From Terribacillus sp. FSL K6-0262 (GTDB lineage Bacteria > Bacillota > Bacilli > Bacillales > Amphibacillaceae), in NCBI RefSeq assembly GCF_037977385.1, contig NZ_CP150277.1, positions 434,001 through 498,000 on the forward strand: a stretch of 64,000 nucleotides of DNA, in the 5' to 3' direction. The notes under the pieces are model-generated. The model made no database searches and was not told where the DNA came from. It worked only from the letters and a program-made list of their open reading frames with translations. Below are positions 8,388-20,277 of the stretch, in pieces; position 1 is the first letter of the stretch, and each line of letters starts with the position of its first letter. The translations under genes and the position numbers were made by a program.

Positions 8388-9371
8388 ATGGAAAATGTAT
8401 TTGATTACGAAGATATTCAACTAATTCCCGCAAAATGCGTAGTGAACAGCCGTTCAGAATGCGACACGACTGTCACACTTGGAAACCATACATTCCGTCT
8501 GCCGGTCGTACCGGCGAATATGCAGACGATCATTGATGAAAAAATTGCCGTTTACTTGGCAAAAAATAATTATTTTTATGTCATGCATCGCTTTGAACCC
8601 GAAACACGGGAAGCGTTCATCCGGACCATGCAGGAACAGAATCTGATTGCATCCATCAGTGTCGGCGTGAAAGAAGAAGAATATGATTTCATCGAGTCTC
8701 TGGCAAGCAAATCATTGGTGCCTGAATTCATCACGATCGATATTGCACATGGTCATTCCAATTCTGTGATCCGTATGATCCAGCATATCAAGAAACACCT
8801 GCCAGACAGCTTTGTCATTGCTGGGAATGTCGGGACACCGGAAGCTGTACGGGAGCTTGAGAATGCCGGCGCCGATGCCACGAAAGTAGGAATCGGACCT
8901 GGTAAGGTATGTATCACGAAAATCAAAACCGGCTTCGGGACCGGCGGCTGGCAGCTGGCAGCATTGCGCTGGTGTGCCAAAGCAGCAAGCAAACCGATCA
9001 TCGCTGACGGCGGTATCCGCACACATGGCGACATCGCCAAATCGATCCGCTTTGGCGCATCGATGGTCATGATCGGCTCCTTGTTTGCCGGCCATGAAGA
9101 ATCTCCTGGTGAAACAGTCGAAAAAGATGGCAAACTGTACAAAGAGTATTTCGGTTCTGCATCAGAGTTCCAAAAAGGCGAAAAACGCAATGTCGAAGGT
9201 AAGAAAATGTTCGTCGAGCATAAGGGATCCCTGCAGGATACATTGACTGAAATGGAACAGGATCTTCAGTCCTCCATTTCCTATGCTGGCGGTACAAAAT
9301 TGGATGCAATCCGCAATGTTGATTATGTTGTCGTTAAAAACAGCATCTTCAACGGGGACAAAGTATATTGA
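8388..9371 (+). CDS. guaC: GMP reductase
   Basis: 327 aa, the length of the Gram-positive GMP reductase. It belongs to the IMPDH/GMPR TIM-barrel family: [19 protein letters not shown] and the catalytic loop [19 protein letters not shown] with the active-site Cys are visible, followed by [20 protein letters not shown]. There are no CBS domains, which separates it from IMP dehydrogenase. It reduces GMP to IMP with NADPH, salvaging guanine nucleotides into the adenine branch. ATG at 8388 follows AGAGGGG. It is monocistronic with its own promoter, PurBox-like sites and terminator. Confidence 0.95.
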   Translation: MENVFDYEDIQLIPAKCVVNSRSECDTTVTLGNHTFRLPVVPANMQTIIDEKIAVYLAKNNYFYVMHRFEPETREAFIRTMQEQNLIASISVGVKEEEYDFIESLASKSLVPEFITIDIAHGHSNSVIRMIQHIKKHLPDSFVIAGNVGTPEAVRELENAGADATKVGIGPGKVCITKIKTGFGTGGWQLAALRWCAKAASKPIIADGGIRTHGDIAKSIRFGASMVMIGSLFAGHEESPGETVEKDGKLYKEYFGSASEFQKGEKRNVEGKKMFVEHKGSLQDTLTEMEQDLQSSISYAGGTKLDAIRNVDYVVVKNSIFNGDKVY

Positions 9372-9378
9372 TCAAATG

Positions 9379-9410
9379 AAAGCTGTCGAGCGATCCTCGG
9401 CAGCTTTTTG
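9379..9410 (+). terminator. guaC terminator
   Basis: Stem AAAGCTGTCGAG / CTCGGCAGCTTT with a five-base loop and T-run, eight bases after the guaC stop. Confidence 0.8.
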
Positions 9411-9447
9411 TCGTCTTGAAGTCTGATCTCCTTTAAGCCCTCTACAT

Positions 9448-9462
9448 TGATAATCATTCTCA
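9448..9462. promoter_or_regulatory. Fur box
   Basis: TGATAATCATTCTCA differs from the Bacillus 7-1-7 Fur consensus TGATAATNATTATCA at one position. It lies 64 bases before the ATG of the heme monooxygenase gene, implying iron repression. Confidence 0.75.
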
Positions 9463-9525
9463 TTGACTGTCCCTCGAAATTCTGGTAGCGTTAAAGAGGA
9501 ACAAGTTTGATGAGGAGGCAATCCT

Positions 9526-9843
9526 ATGTTTGTCAATCAAGTTATTTTTGAAGGTGCAATCGACGCTAAAGATAAAATCATAAATAAAGTGAAGCATACG
9601 ATGGAGGAGCTGACTGATGTAGCCGGCTTGCATTCTGCCGAGTGCTGGAACAAAGATACGAAAAAAAGTGATACAGTTGCCTATGCCATTGTGACGAAAT
9701 GGGATAAGAAGGCGGATTTCGTGGCTTGGATTTCCCGTGAATCCCATGTGGCAGAGCATCGTGCCATGCGCAAAGAGAAAAAGGATCAAGCACCTGTCAT
9801 GACAAAAACCTTGCTGCAATACGAAGAAGCTAGCTTCGCTTGA
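9526..9843 (+). CDS. heme-degrading monooxygenase, IsdG/HmoA-like (ABM domain)
   Basis: 105 aa antibiotic-biosynthesis-monooxygenase-fold protein. The heme oxygenase residues of IsdG-type enzymes (Asn near the N-terminus, Trp about 67, His about 77) are matched by N4, W68 and H78, with the Trp-His spacing of ten preserved in WISRESHVAEH. These enzymes dimerise and open heme to release iron. ATG follows GAGGAGG. The upstream Fur box supports an iron-acquisition role. A generic ABM-domain protein is the alternative. It is monocistronic and abuts the repeat element at its 3' side. Confidence 0.75.
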   Translation: MFVNQVIFEGAIDAKDKIINKVKHTMEELTDVAGLHSAECWNKDTKKSDTVAYAIVTKWDKKADFVAWISRESHVAEHRAMRKEKKDQAPVMTKTLLQYEEASFA

Positions 9844-9845
9844 TC

Positions 9846-10137
9846 AGAAAGAGGCTGGGACATAACTAATTTTCCAGTGCTTAAAACCGAATCTTATTCT
9901 TGAGCGCCGCTTCGGCAGGACACGCCGCTTTCCACGGGCACGGCCTCAGCCTCCTCGTGGAAAGGTCACCACTGCGGGGTCTTCAGCTCACGCTGTTCCC
10001 GTAGGAGTCTCCGTGTTCTCCCTACGCTAGGATAGATAACTAATCAAAAAACCGAACTTATGCAAATTTTCGTATGAAGATTTGCAATATAGTTCGGTTT
10101 TTATTTGGCTAAAACACTTTTGTCCCAGCCTCTTTCT
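9846..10137. repeat. 292-bp intergenic repeat with perfect 17-bp terminal inverted repeats
   Basis: Ends AGAAAGAGGCTGGGACA (9846-9862) and its exact reverse complement (10121-10137). The inside carries a GC-rich central block (about 9900-10020) and a long A/T-rich hairpin with AAAAACCGAAC / GTTCGGTTTTT arms. The element fits almost exactly between the stop codons of two convergent genes. Similar GGCTGGGACA-type intergenic elements are, from memory, widespread in Bacillaceae genomes. It may work as a transcript end or be a non-autonomous mobile repeat. Confidence 0.75.
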
Positions 10138-13206
<3,069 letters not shown>

Positions 13207-14031
13207 TTATTTCACTGAACCCATCATTCCTGCGACGAAATGCTTCTGCATGAAGAAGAAAATGATCGCTGTCGGCAATGTTGCGATGACGATTGCCATC
13301 ATGATCATGCCGTAATCCGGCGAATAGCTGGAACCAAGATTCGAAATGAGCAATGGAATCGTCTGTTTATCAGGAGATTGCAGGACAACGAGCGGCCAGA
13401 GATAATTATTCCAGCTAGCCATGAAAGTGATGATGGCCGCTGCAGCGTATGTTGTTTTCATTGTCGGTACATAAATTCGGAAAAAGATACCGATTTCCTT
13501 CAATCCATCTATCCGGCCAGCCTCCAAAATCTCTTTTGGGAACATTTTCGTGCTCTGACGGAAGAAGAAAATCAGGAAGGCTGTCGTGATTGTCGGCAGC
13601 ACGACCGCTGTCAATGTATCGATTCCGATAAACGGCAAAACCGGCGTGATGGAGCCGAACATGCGAAACAGCGGCACCATCAGAGCAGCAAATGGGATCA
13701 TCATGGATAAAAGCAAAATATTGAAGACGACATCCTTCGCTTTGCTGCGGTAAATTTCAAATCCATAGCCTGCCAGGGAAGCGATAAGCAAGCTGAGGAC
13801 GGTCGTAGCAACAGCGATGATCGCCGAGTTCATCAATGCGGGCACCAAATCGACCGACCCTAATAGGTTTTTGAAATTCTCGACAAAATGCCCACCAGGA
13901 AGCAATTTCCCCCTTGTAACGTCTGCAGACGTGTTCGTCATGCTGACGATCATCCAGTAAAAGGGGAAAATGGAGATGATCGCGCAGATGCTGAGAAACA
14001 GATAACCAATCACTTTATTGGAAAGGTTCAT
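13207..14031 (-). CDS. sugar ABC transporter permease (MalG/UgpE family)
   Basis: 274 aa with six predicted membrane helices and the EAA loop in the form EAGRIDGLKEIGIFFRIYVP that contacts the ATPase. The start overlaps the stop of the upstream permease by four bases (ATGA), showing translational coupling. Works with the partner permease and solute-binding protein to import an oligosaccharide, probably a galactoside given the adjacent lacZ. No ATPase gene is in the cluster, so a shared MsmX-like ATPase encoded elsewhere is likely. Confidence 0.9.
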   Translation of the reverse strand: MNLSNKVIGYLFLSICAIISIFPFYWMIVSMTNTSADVTRGKLLPGGHFVENFKNLLGSVDLVPALMNSAIIAVATTVLSLLIASLAGYGFEIYRSKAKDVVFNILLLSMMIPFAALMVPLFRMFGSITPVLPFIGIDTLTAVVLPTITTAFLIFFFRQSTKMFPKEILEAGRIDGLKEIGIFFRIYVPTMKTTYAAAAIITFMASWNNYLWPLVVLQSPDKQTIPLLISNLGSSYSPDYGMIMMAIVIATLPTAIIFFFMQKHFVAGMMGSVK

Positions 14032-14963
14032 TTTTTATCACCTGCCGCTTTGAATTGGATGATCGAGAATATGACGATCAGGATCACGATCGCATAGGAA
14101 ACAGTCGCTGCATAGCCAAAATCAGGTGTGTACTTGAAGGACAGATTATAGATATATTGTGAAATGGTCATGGTCGCATTACCGGGGCCTCCAGCCGTGA
14201 TGTTCATGACTTCATCGAACAATTGGAGCGTGCCTATTGTCGAAGTGATCGATGTGAAAAGTATGATCGGCTTCAGCATCGGAATCGTGATTTTGAAAAA
14301 TTGCTGGATGGCGGAAGCACCATCGATTTTGGCAGCTTCATAGATGGAGCGGTCCACATTCTGCAGGGCAGAAAGATAAAAGATCATATTATAACCAGTC
14401 CATCTCCACGTGATGGCCAGGATGATGGTGATTTTTGCCCAGAAAGGATCTGTCAGCCACTGTATCGGCTCGGAAACGAGATTGATTTTCATCAATGTCA
14501 TATTTACGATTCCATCAGGCGCGAACAAGTATTTGAATACCACCGAATAGGCAACAAGCGACGTGACGCAGGGCAGGAAAATGGCAGTCCGGAAAAAGCC
14601 CTTCCATTTCAGCGTCTTGTCATTCAGCACAACTGACAGGAATAAAGCCAGCAAAATCATGACAGGTACTTGGATGATCAAGTAGATCACTGTATTTTTC
14701 ACCGTTGTCAGAAAAACCGGATCCTGGAATAGACGGATATAATTCTCGAAGCCGACAAACGACAGATTCACGCCGCTGCCAGATTGAAACGATAATAGCA
14801 GCGCCTGTACCATCGGGAAGAAATAAAAGATTCCGATCAGCAGGGAAGCCAATGTGACAAATGACCAGCCGACCATTGTATTTTTCAGCCTAAGGGAACT
14901 GGCTTTACGCGGTGCTGGTCTTTGGGCAAGTTTTTCCGGCCCGAGTTTTTCAGGAATATTCAT
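14028..14963 (-). CDS. sugar ABC transporter permease (MalF/UgpA family)
   Basis: 311 aa from the ATG at 14963 (AAAGGAGTCC upstream). Upstream in-frame starts would overlap the solute-binding gene and are not used. The N-terminal cytoplasmic tail is followed by six helices; the EAA motif reads YEAAKIDGASAIQQFFKITIP. It forms a heterodimeric channel with the MalG-type permease whose start overlaps its stop. Confidence 0.9.
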   Translation of the reverse strand: MNIPEKLGPEKLAQRPAPRKASSLRLKNTMVGWSFVTLASLLIGIFYFFPMVQALLLSFQSGSGVNLSFVGFENYIRLFQDPVFLTTVKNTVIYLIIQVPVMILLALFLSVVLNDKTLKWKGFFRTAIFLPCVTSLVAYSVVFKYLFAPDGIVNMTLMKINLVSEPIQWLTDPFWAKITIILAITWRWTGYNMIFYLSALQNVDRSIYEAAKIDGASAIQQFFKITIPMLKPIILFTSITSTIGTLQLFDEVMNITAGGPGNATMTISQYIYNLSFKYTPDFGYAATVSYAIVILIVIFSIIQFKAAGDKK

Positions 14964-15030
14964 GAAGGCGGACTCCTTTCGAAAGAGGCCCCGGGAGCCA
15001 ATGCGTCCTCGGCGTCCCAGGGCCATAGAT

Positions 15031-16305
15031 TTACTTCGCTTGCTGCTCTGCCAGCGACTGAGCATTTTCCAAGACTGTGTCCAGATCCTCGCCATCCAGA
15101 TATTTCTGGATTTCATTCGCCAGGATATCTTCGATCACATACGTGTGCAGCCCATAATTGACTTGCGGAATCTCTTCTGTCCAAGCGGCGAAATCGGATA
15201 GTATCTTCTGGCCGCCGAAGAATTCATCTTCTGCCTGGTATGCTTCCCCGTCTGCTGCAGGCTGGTACGTTCCAAGACCGCCGACCTCTTCAACAAACCG
15301 CTGGTAATAATCAACATTCGCTCCGAATGTCTTGCCCAAGAATTCAGCGGCTTTTTCCTTTCCGGGAACGTTCAGTACATACCATGAGCTGCCCCCAAGA
15401 TTGGAAGCATTGACGGACTCGATGCCAGGAAGCTTTGGAAACGGTGCGACAGCCCACTTCCCTGATTGTGATGCTTCTGCTTTGATGGAAGGAGTGATCC
15501 AGTTGCCGCTTGGCACCATGGCAATATCGCCATTATTGATTGCTGCGATGAACTGGCTCCAGTCGGAATGCGGCTTCACCAAGTCTGCATCGATCATTTC
15601 CTTGTACAGACGGAAAGCCTCTTTCAGCGCTTCATTATCCGCAATGTCAGGCGTTACACCGTCCTCCTCCAAATACCAAGCCCCACTTGACTGAATCATC
15701 ATGCGCAGCAAACCAAGATCTTTCGGATCCTGTGTAAGCATTTGCTTTCCTGTTGCATCCTTGACGGCTTTTCCAATTTCGATCACTTTCTCCCAATCTG
15801 TGTTTTGCAGATCTTCTATACTGTAGCCTGCTTCTTCCAAGTAGTCCGTCCGAACATACAGCCCAGCCACACCGGAATCGAACGGTACACCATACTGCTT
15901 GCCTTCGAAGCTGGTTGTCGGAATTTTATACTTCGCGAAATCATCGGTGGAAATGCTATCGTCGACTGCATAAAACATATCTGGATAGGACTGCAGGAAG
16001 CTTTGTGCACGATAATCTTCAATCAGCACGATATTAGGAAGTCCTTTTGTCGTTCCAGAGCTGAGGCTTGTGTTCAGCTTTTGGATAATATCATCCTGGG
16101 CATTTTCGATGATTTCGATATTCAGCTCGCTGTTTTCTTGTTGATAAGCTGTTTTCGCCAGCTCCATTGCTTTTATGTTGAAATTCGGATCCCATGCCCA
16201 GACTTTGATATCGTTCGTATCAGCGTCTGCCTCCGAGCTGGAACCCGAAGAACATGCAGACAGAACGAGCAAACCAACAAATAAAAGTGCAAATAATCTC
16301 TTCAT
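15031..16305 (-). CDS. sugar ABC transporter solute-binding lipoprotein
   Basis: 424 aa family 1 extracellular solute-binding protein. Starts MKRLFALLFVGLLVLSAC, a lipoprotein signal with lipobox LSAC. The mature part shows the typical IKVWAWDPNFNIKAMELA strand and the PSGNWI and LGGSSWYVLN ligand-cleft segments. First gene of the transport/hydrolase unit, with two cre-type sequences in its upstream region. Probably binds galacto-oligosaccharides or lactose, inferred from lacZ. Confidence 0.9.
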   Translation of the reverse strand: MKRLFALLFVGLLVLSACSSGSSSEADADTNDIKVWAWDPNFNIKAMELAKTAYQQENSELNIEIIENAQDDIIQKLNTSLSSGTTKGLPNIVLIEDYRAQSFLQSYPDMFYAVDDSISTDDFAKYKIPTTSFEGKQYGVPFDSGVAGLYVRTDYLEEAGYSIEDLQNTDWEKVIEIGKAVKDATGKQMLTQDPKDLGLLRMMIQSSGAWYLEEDGVTPDIADNEALKEAFRLYKEMIDADLVKPHSDWSQFIAAINNGDIAMVPSGNWITPSIKAEASQSGKWAVAPFPKLPGIESVNASNLGGSSWYVLNVPGKEKAAEFLGKTFGANVDYYQRFVEEVGGLGTYQPAADGEAYQAEDEFFGGQKILSDFAAWTEEIPQVNYGLHTYVIEDILANEIQKYLDGEDLDTVLENAQSLAEQQAK

Positions 16306-16324
16306 CCGTTTACCTCCCCTTTTT

Positions 16325-16338
16325 TGTAAGCGCTATCT
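16325..16338. promoter_or_regulatory. cre-like site upstream of the sugar-binding gene
   Basis: TGTAAGCGCTATCT matches the CcpA cre consensus (TGWNANCGNTNWCA) except at the last positions. It lies about 20 bases before the solute-binding protein start. Confidence 0.5.
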
Positions 16339-16416
16339 CCTTGATTCCATCGTAGCATGCACTTCTCGGACCCCGTTAGGAGATTATTAAGCGATCCTTG
16401 GATTAAATCACCATTT

Positions 16417-16430
16417 TGACAGCGCTTACA
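16417..16430. promoter_or_regulatory. cre site upstream of the sugar-binding gene
   Basis: TGACAGCGCTTACA fits the cre consensus fully. It lies about 110 bases before the solute-binding gene and implies CcpA carbon catabolite repression of the transport/lacZ unit. Confidence 0.65.
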
Positions 16431-16517
16431 GTTTGGTATTAGGATTATTTTTCGTTATTTGCATTATTTATCGTACCCTTCTTCCCTCTGCATATAGATA
16501 AAGAGCCTGATATGATG

Positions 16518-18287
16518 CTAGATGATGTTCTTCCCCTCTTCCTTTGAAGCTGGCAGTCTCAGTTTGACTCTCGTACCCAGCCCCTCTTTGCTTGCAATGG
16601 ATACGCCATAGTCCGGTCCATACAGCAGCTGCATGCGTTCATGGACATTTTTCACACCGATACCCGAAAACAGCTGCCGATTACGATTCGTATGAGGAAG
16701 GCTTTCTATATTGGCGGCCATCCCGTCTCCATCATCAGCAATTTCGCAAATAAGATCATCTGCCTCACGCCAAATGAGGACCGAGATGGTTCCTTCGGCA
16801 GTCTTATTGAAAGCATGGAAAAATGAATTTTCGATAAAGGGCTGCAGAATCAGCTTAGGAATGCGATATTCCATGCAATCCGGTGCAATCATGAATTGAA
16901 CCTGTATTCTATCCCCATATCGCTTCTGATTGATCAACACATAGTTTTTCAGGTTTTCAACTTCCAGCTCGACTGTGACCGACTCATCCACATTGCCGAC
17001 AGTATTCTGAAGCAGGGTGATGAACGCGTCAATCGTCTTTTCTGCTTCTTCCCGTTCCCCCATCTGGACCAAGAACTTTATGGAAGCCATCGTATTATAA
17101 AGAAAATGCGGATTTATCTGCTGCTGTAAAGCAGCCAATTCAGCATGACGCTGCTGCTTTTGTGCTTCGATGAGTCTTTCCACATATACTTGCAGTTCAT
17201 CCATCATACTGTTGAAAGCCGATCCAATCTGCTTCGTTTCATATGTTCCTTCATATACAAGCCGACGCTGCAGACCTTTTTTCGGGACTGCTTCAATATC
17301 CTTGACAAGCTTGGAAAGCGAGTTGGTCAAACGCTTCGTTACAAGGAAAACAATGATCAGGGCAAGAACAACAACTCCTGCAAGTAATAACACTATCTGT
17401 TTCGTATCGATCAGGTTTCCGACAGCGGTTTGTTTGTCCACCATATTGACAAGGTACATATCGAAATAAGGCAGGTATTCTGCCAACATGATCTGATTGG
17501 TATCCTGGAATTCGATTTCCCGGTACCTGACTCCGGCAGCTTCCATACGCTCTGCTTGCTGACTGAGCTCCGGCAGCGATTGTCCAATCGTGCTTGCCAG
17601 ACTGCTGGAAACCACTTTGCCATTTCTGTCCACCACATAAAAATCATTCCCTGGTTTTACATAGTCGGTATAGAAGGAACGCAGCTGCCCTTCTTTGATA
17701 GGAAAATACACAGCTCCCAGGGCTTGCTCCGTTTCCCTATCGCGCAGAGCCTTCGCCGCGATTACATAATTATCATTTGCTTCCTGTGAATCTTGAAAAT
17801 AAAGCAGCTTATTCGGCTGCTCTGTGATCGTTTCTGTGATTTCGTGTCCCCGGATTACGCCGGGGGAAGCCGGCCAATACGTGAAATTCGTCGTATAGGT
17901 GATCCTCTCCCGATCAGCGATGGCAATCTCGACATTCTGGTTGCCAAGACGCTCCCTGATATGATCAATCTGCTGCATGACATGGAAAAGACTTTGCATA
18001 CGCGCATTATCCGGTTCTTCCTCGGATAAAAATGCCTCTATCGTACTGCTTTGATCCACATTGGAGGCTGCCATCACAATACTGTAATTCAATTCTTCAA
18101 AATCATACTGAATCTGATTGATGATTTGTGAATTTGTGATGCTGAACTTCTCGACGAAAAACTGCTCGGCCATCCTGATCGTCGCAAACGTAACTGCAAT
18201 AGCCACCAAAATGATGAGTCCAACTGTCACAAGGAACATCTTCATGAACAAACCATTCGGATGGAGACGGTCTTTGATCACATGCAT
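16518..18287 (-). CDS. sensor histidine kinase, YesM family
   Basis: 589 aa from the ATG at 18287 (GGGGAGGACTG upstream). Layout: N-terminal helix (about 17-40), extracellular Cache-like sensor domain (40-290), second helix near 300-320, HAMP, then the His_kinase domain with LQQQINPHFLYNTMASIKFL holding the phosphorylated His, and an HATPase_c domain with PKLILQPFIENSFFHAF and GDGM. YesM/LytS-type kinases pair with AraC-type response regulators to sense sugars or their binding proteins. Lies between its regulator and the transporter genes, which it probably controls. Confidence 0.9.
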   Translation of the reverse strand: MHVIKDRLHPNGLFMKMFLVTVGLIILVAIAVTFATIRMAEQFFVEKFSITNSQIINQIQYDFEELNYSIVMAASNVDQSSTIEAFLSEEEPDNARMQSLFHVMQQIDHIRERLGNQNVEIAIADRERITYTTNFTYWPASPGVIRGHEITETITEQPNKLLYFQDSQEANDNYVIAAKALRDRETEQALGAVYFPIKEGQLRSFYTDYVKPGNDFYVVDRNGKVVSSSLASTIGQSLPELSQQAERMEAAGVRYREIEFQDTNQIMLAEYLPYFDMYLVNMVDKQTAVGNLIDTKQIVLLLAGVVVLALIIVFLVTKRLTNSLSKLVKDIEAVPKKGLQRRLVYEGTYETKQIGSAFNSMMDELQVYVERLIEAQKQQRHAELAALQQQINPHFLYNTMASIKFLVQMGEREEAEKTIDAFITLLQNTVGNVDESVTVELEVENLKNYVLINQKRYGDRIQVQFMIAPDCMEYRIPKLILQPFIENSFFHAFNKTAEGTISVLIWREADDLICEIADDGDGMAANIESLPHTNRNRQLFSGIGVKNVHERMQLLYGPDYGVSIASKEGLGTRVKLRLPASKEEGKNII

Positions 18288-18301
18288 CAGTCCTCCCCTC
18301 C

Positions 18302-19780
18302 TCAGCTCATCATCCGTTTCCGTCGATATTGCGAAGGAGAATAGCCTGTTTGCTTCTTGAAGACTCGACAAAAATAGCTGTGATCAGAGAACCCTACTTG
18401 TTCGCTGATTTTTGAAATAGGGATATCGTTTTGTCTTAGCAAGTTGATGGCCGCCTCGATCCTGACACGATTGAGATACCCGCTGAATCCCTCCCTGCTA
18501 TGTGCGGAAAAGTAATTGGATAGATAAGAAGGGCTGAAATGGAAATGATTCGCAATATCCGATAACGATAACGCTTCATGGTAATGCTCCTTGATGTACG
18601 CGGTCAGCTTTCGCATATGTCCCTGGCCGCCTTCGCTTTTTACAAGGCATTCCACTTCCTTTAAAAAAGATGCAATCGTTTTATTGGCTTTGTATATATC
18701 TTCCGCTTGGACAACACGCTGGAAGTAATCATACTTCCTCTTCTCCAGCAGCTCCGTCTGATACTTCCCATTGCCAAGCAGCACAATCAGATTGAACATG
18801 ACGTTATTGAGAAAAGCTTTGTACTCGGCTATATCCTGTTTATAATTTTTAGCCGACCGCTCCATATGCTCCTGTACATGACGAAACGCCTCCTGAAAGT
18901 CATCCCGCTTGCACGCTTCGATAAACCCATCCATTTCGAATTCACACTCTTCAGCAGTATCCAGGGGAAGGCTCGCTTCCGAAAGATAACCCTTATCCGG
19001 AAAATAAAAACGATAGCTCTCCAACTGCTCGAGTTCCTTTTGTTTTTCTTTCAGCTCCAAAATATCATCGAAAGGCCTTGTAACACAGATGCATGCTGAA
19101 GCCGGGACATCCGGGAACGCATTTTCATCAAGTATTTCCTCGCCGTTCCATAGGGAAATTTCGTTATCCGCACCTGATATGATAGGGAAAAAGCTCCCGT
19201 TCTTCATTGCCGTATTGCGAATGGATCCTGCATCCTGGCTTGCCTCCTGCCTGATGCTAACTACTTGGAAATGCTTAGATGGGAAATAGGCTGCTATTTC
19301 TTCATGAAAAGACGTATCCACCCCTTCAAAAAGGCGCAGCAGCTTTTCCTTCCATGTTTTATCATGTTCGCCTGTGCTAAGATGAAAATCTTCCAACTGT
19401 CCTGCAGCAAGACGCAGCGCTTGCAGCAGGACCTCTGCATTCAGCTTCGGTTTCAGGATATAATCGATGACTCCATTTTGAAAAGCACCTCTTACATAAT
19501 CGAATTCACTGAAACTGCTCAGTACGATCAGACCGATATGCGGGTATTTTTCTTTCACGATCCTTATCAGAGCCTCTCCATCCATGATCGGCATGACGAC
19601 ATCTGTGACAACGATATGCGGGTCCAGCTTCTCAATCAGTTCCAATGCTTCTCTACCATTGGAAGCTTCGCCGACAATCGTGAACCCTTCTTTCTCCCAA
19701 TCCAGATAATGTTTTATACCTTGCCGAATAAGAATTTCATCATCAACGATCAACGTCCTGCACAGTCCTTTTGTATCCAA
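18302..19780 (-). CDS. response regulator with AraC-type DNA-binding domain, YesN family
   Basis: 492 aa. The start is taken as the TTG at 19780 because AAAGGGG lies eight bases upstream; a GTG nine bases earlier has too little spacing. REC domain at residues 1-120 with the DDE acidic pocket and phospho-Asp in HIVVTDVVMPIMDG; a middle domain of unknown role; C-terminal AraC helix-turn-helix pair (LSLSDIANHFHFSPSYLSNY and ISKISEQVGFSDHSYFCRVF). Fourteen bases before the kinase start, so one operon. Likely activates the galactoside transport genes. Confidence 0.9.
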   Translation of the reverse strand: MDTKGLCRTLIVDDEILIRQGIKHYLDWEKEGFTIVGEASNGREALELIEKLDPHIVVTDVVMPIMDGEALIRIVKEKYPHIGLIVLSSFSEFDYVRGAFQNGVIDYILKPKLNAEVLLQALRLAAGQLEDFHLSTGEHDKTWKEKLLRLFEGVDTSFHEEIAAYFPSKHFQVVSIRQEASQDAGSIRNTAMKNGSFFPIISGADNEISLWNGEEILDENAFPDVPASACICVTRPFDDILELKEKQKELEQLESYRFYFPDKGYLSEASLPLDTAEECEFEMDGFIEACKRDDFQEAFRHVQEHMERSAKNYKQDIAEYKAFLNNVMFNLIVLLGNGKYQTELLEKRKYDYFQRVVQAEDIYKANKTIASFLKEVECLVKSEGGQGHMRKLTAYIKEHYHEALSLSDIANHFHFSPSYLSNYFSAHSREGFSGYLNRVRIEAAINLLRQNDIPISKISEQVGFSDHSYFCRVFKKQTGYSPSQYRRKRMMS

Positions 19781-19817
19781 GCATGACACCCCTTTACCAG
19801 ATCATTGCCTGACTTTT

Positions 19818-19831
19818 AGAAAGCGCTTTCT
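19818..19831. promoter_or_regulatory. cre-like palindrome upstream of the two-component genes
   Basis: AGAAAGCGCTTTCT is a perfect 14-base palindrome with the cre core AAGCGCTT, about 38 bases upstream of the regulator start. It suggests CcpA also controls the sensor pair. Confidence 0.5.
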
Positions 19832-19956
19832 TCAATAGTGTTCCAGATGCCCTCATCTGTCAAGGCGACCGAAATCACCCGTCTTTAAATAACAAAATTT
19901 GTTCGCCGCTGTGTTATGATGAGGACAACTAAATTCAGCTGGAAGGAGAATGACAA

Positions 19957-20124
19957 TTGACGCTGCGCGAACGAAGGAGAAAACGAAAAAAGGAAGACAA
20001 TCCAAATTATAAATGGGATGTTGTCGAGCTTCTGTTTTGGGTGCCGGAACTGCTTTTCCTGCCACTCCGCTTGCTCCTTTGGATAAGCCGAGGCATCATG
20101 AGGCTGCTTCAGAATAGTCCGTGA
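19957..20124 (+). CDS. small amphipathic/membrane-associated protein, 55 aa
   Basis: TTG start at 19957 with AAGGAG eight bases before. The product begins MTLRERRRKRKKEDNPNYK, a very basic stretch, then a hydrophobic segment (ELLFWVPELLFLPLRLLLW) and a short basic end. This positive-then-hydrophobic pattern suggests membrane binding. It stands between the two-component operon and the aldo/keto reductase, is transcribed rightward, and is too short for most gene callers. No family recognised. Confidence 0.6.
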   Translation: MTLRERRRKRKKEDNPNYKWDVVELLFWVPELLFLPLRLLLWISRGIMRLLQNSP

Positions 20125-20277
20125 GAAAGGAGAATTAAAGGGCGATTCCCCCGCATTCATGAGCACCATCCATTTCGGAATCCGCTCGAGGAAACAAACG
20201 ATGCTTAGCTCATGTGTTTTGTTTTCCTGAAGACGGGAACACAACGTCCAAAAGCACCTGAGAAAGGATGAAACACG

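Noticed and set aside
9900..10020. Structured RNA (riboswitch or small RNA) in the GC-rich core of the 292-bp repeat
   Set aside because: It lies inside an element bounded by terminal inverted repeats and between two stop codons, and does not match a riboswitch I can recognise.
15031..15201. N-terminal extension of the MalF-type permease reading through the end of the solute-binding gene
   Set aside because: The stretch is in the wrong frame of a real gene; the ATG at 14963 has a good ribosome binding site.
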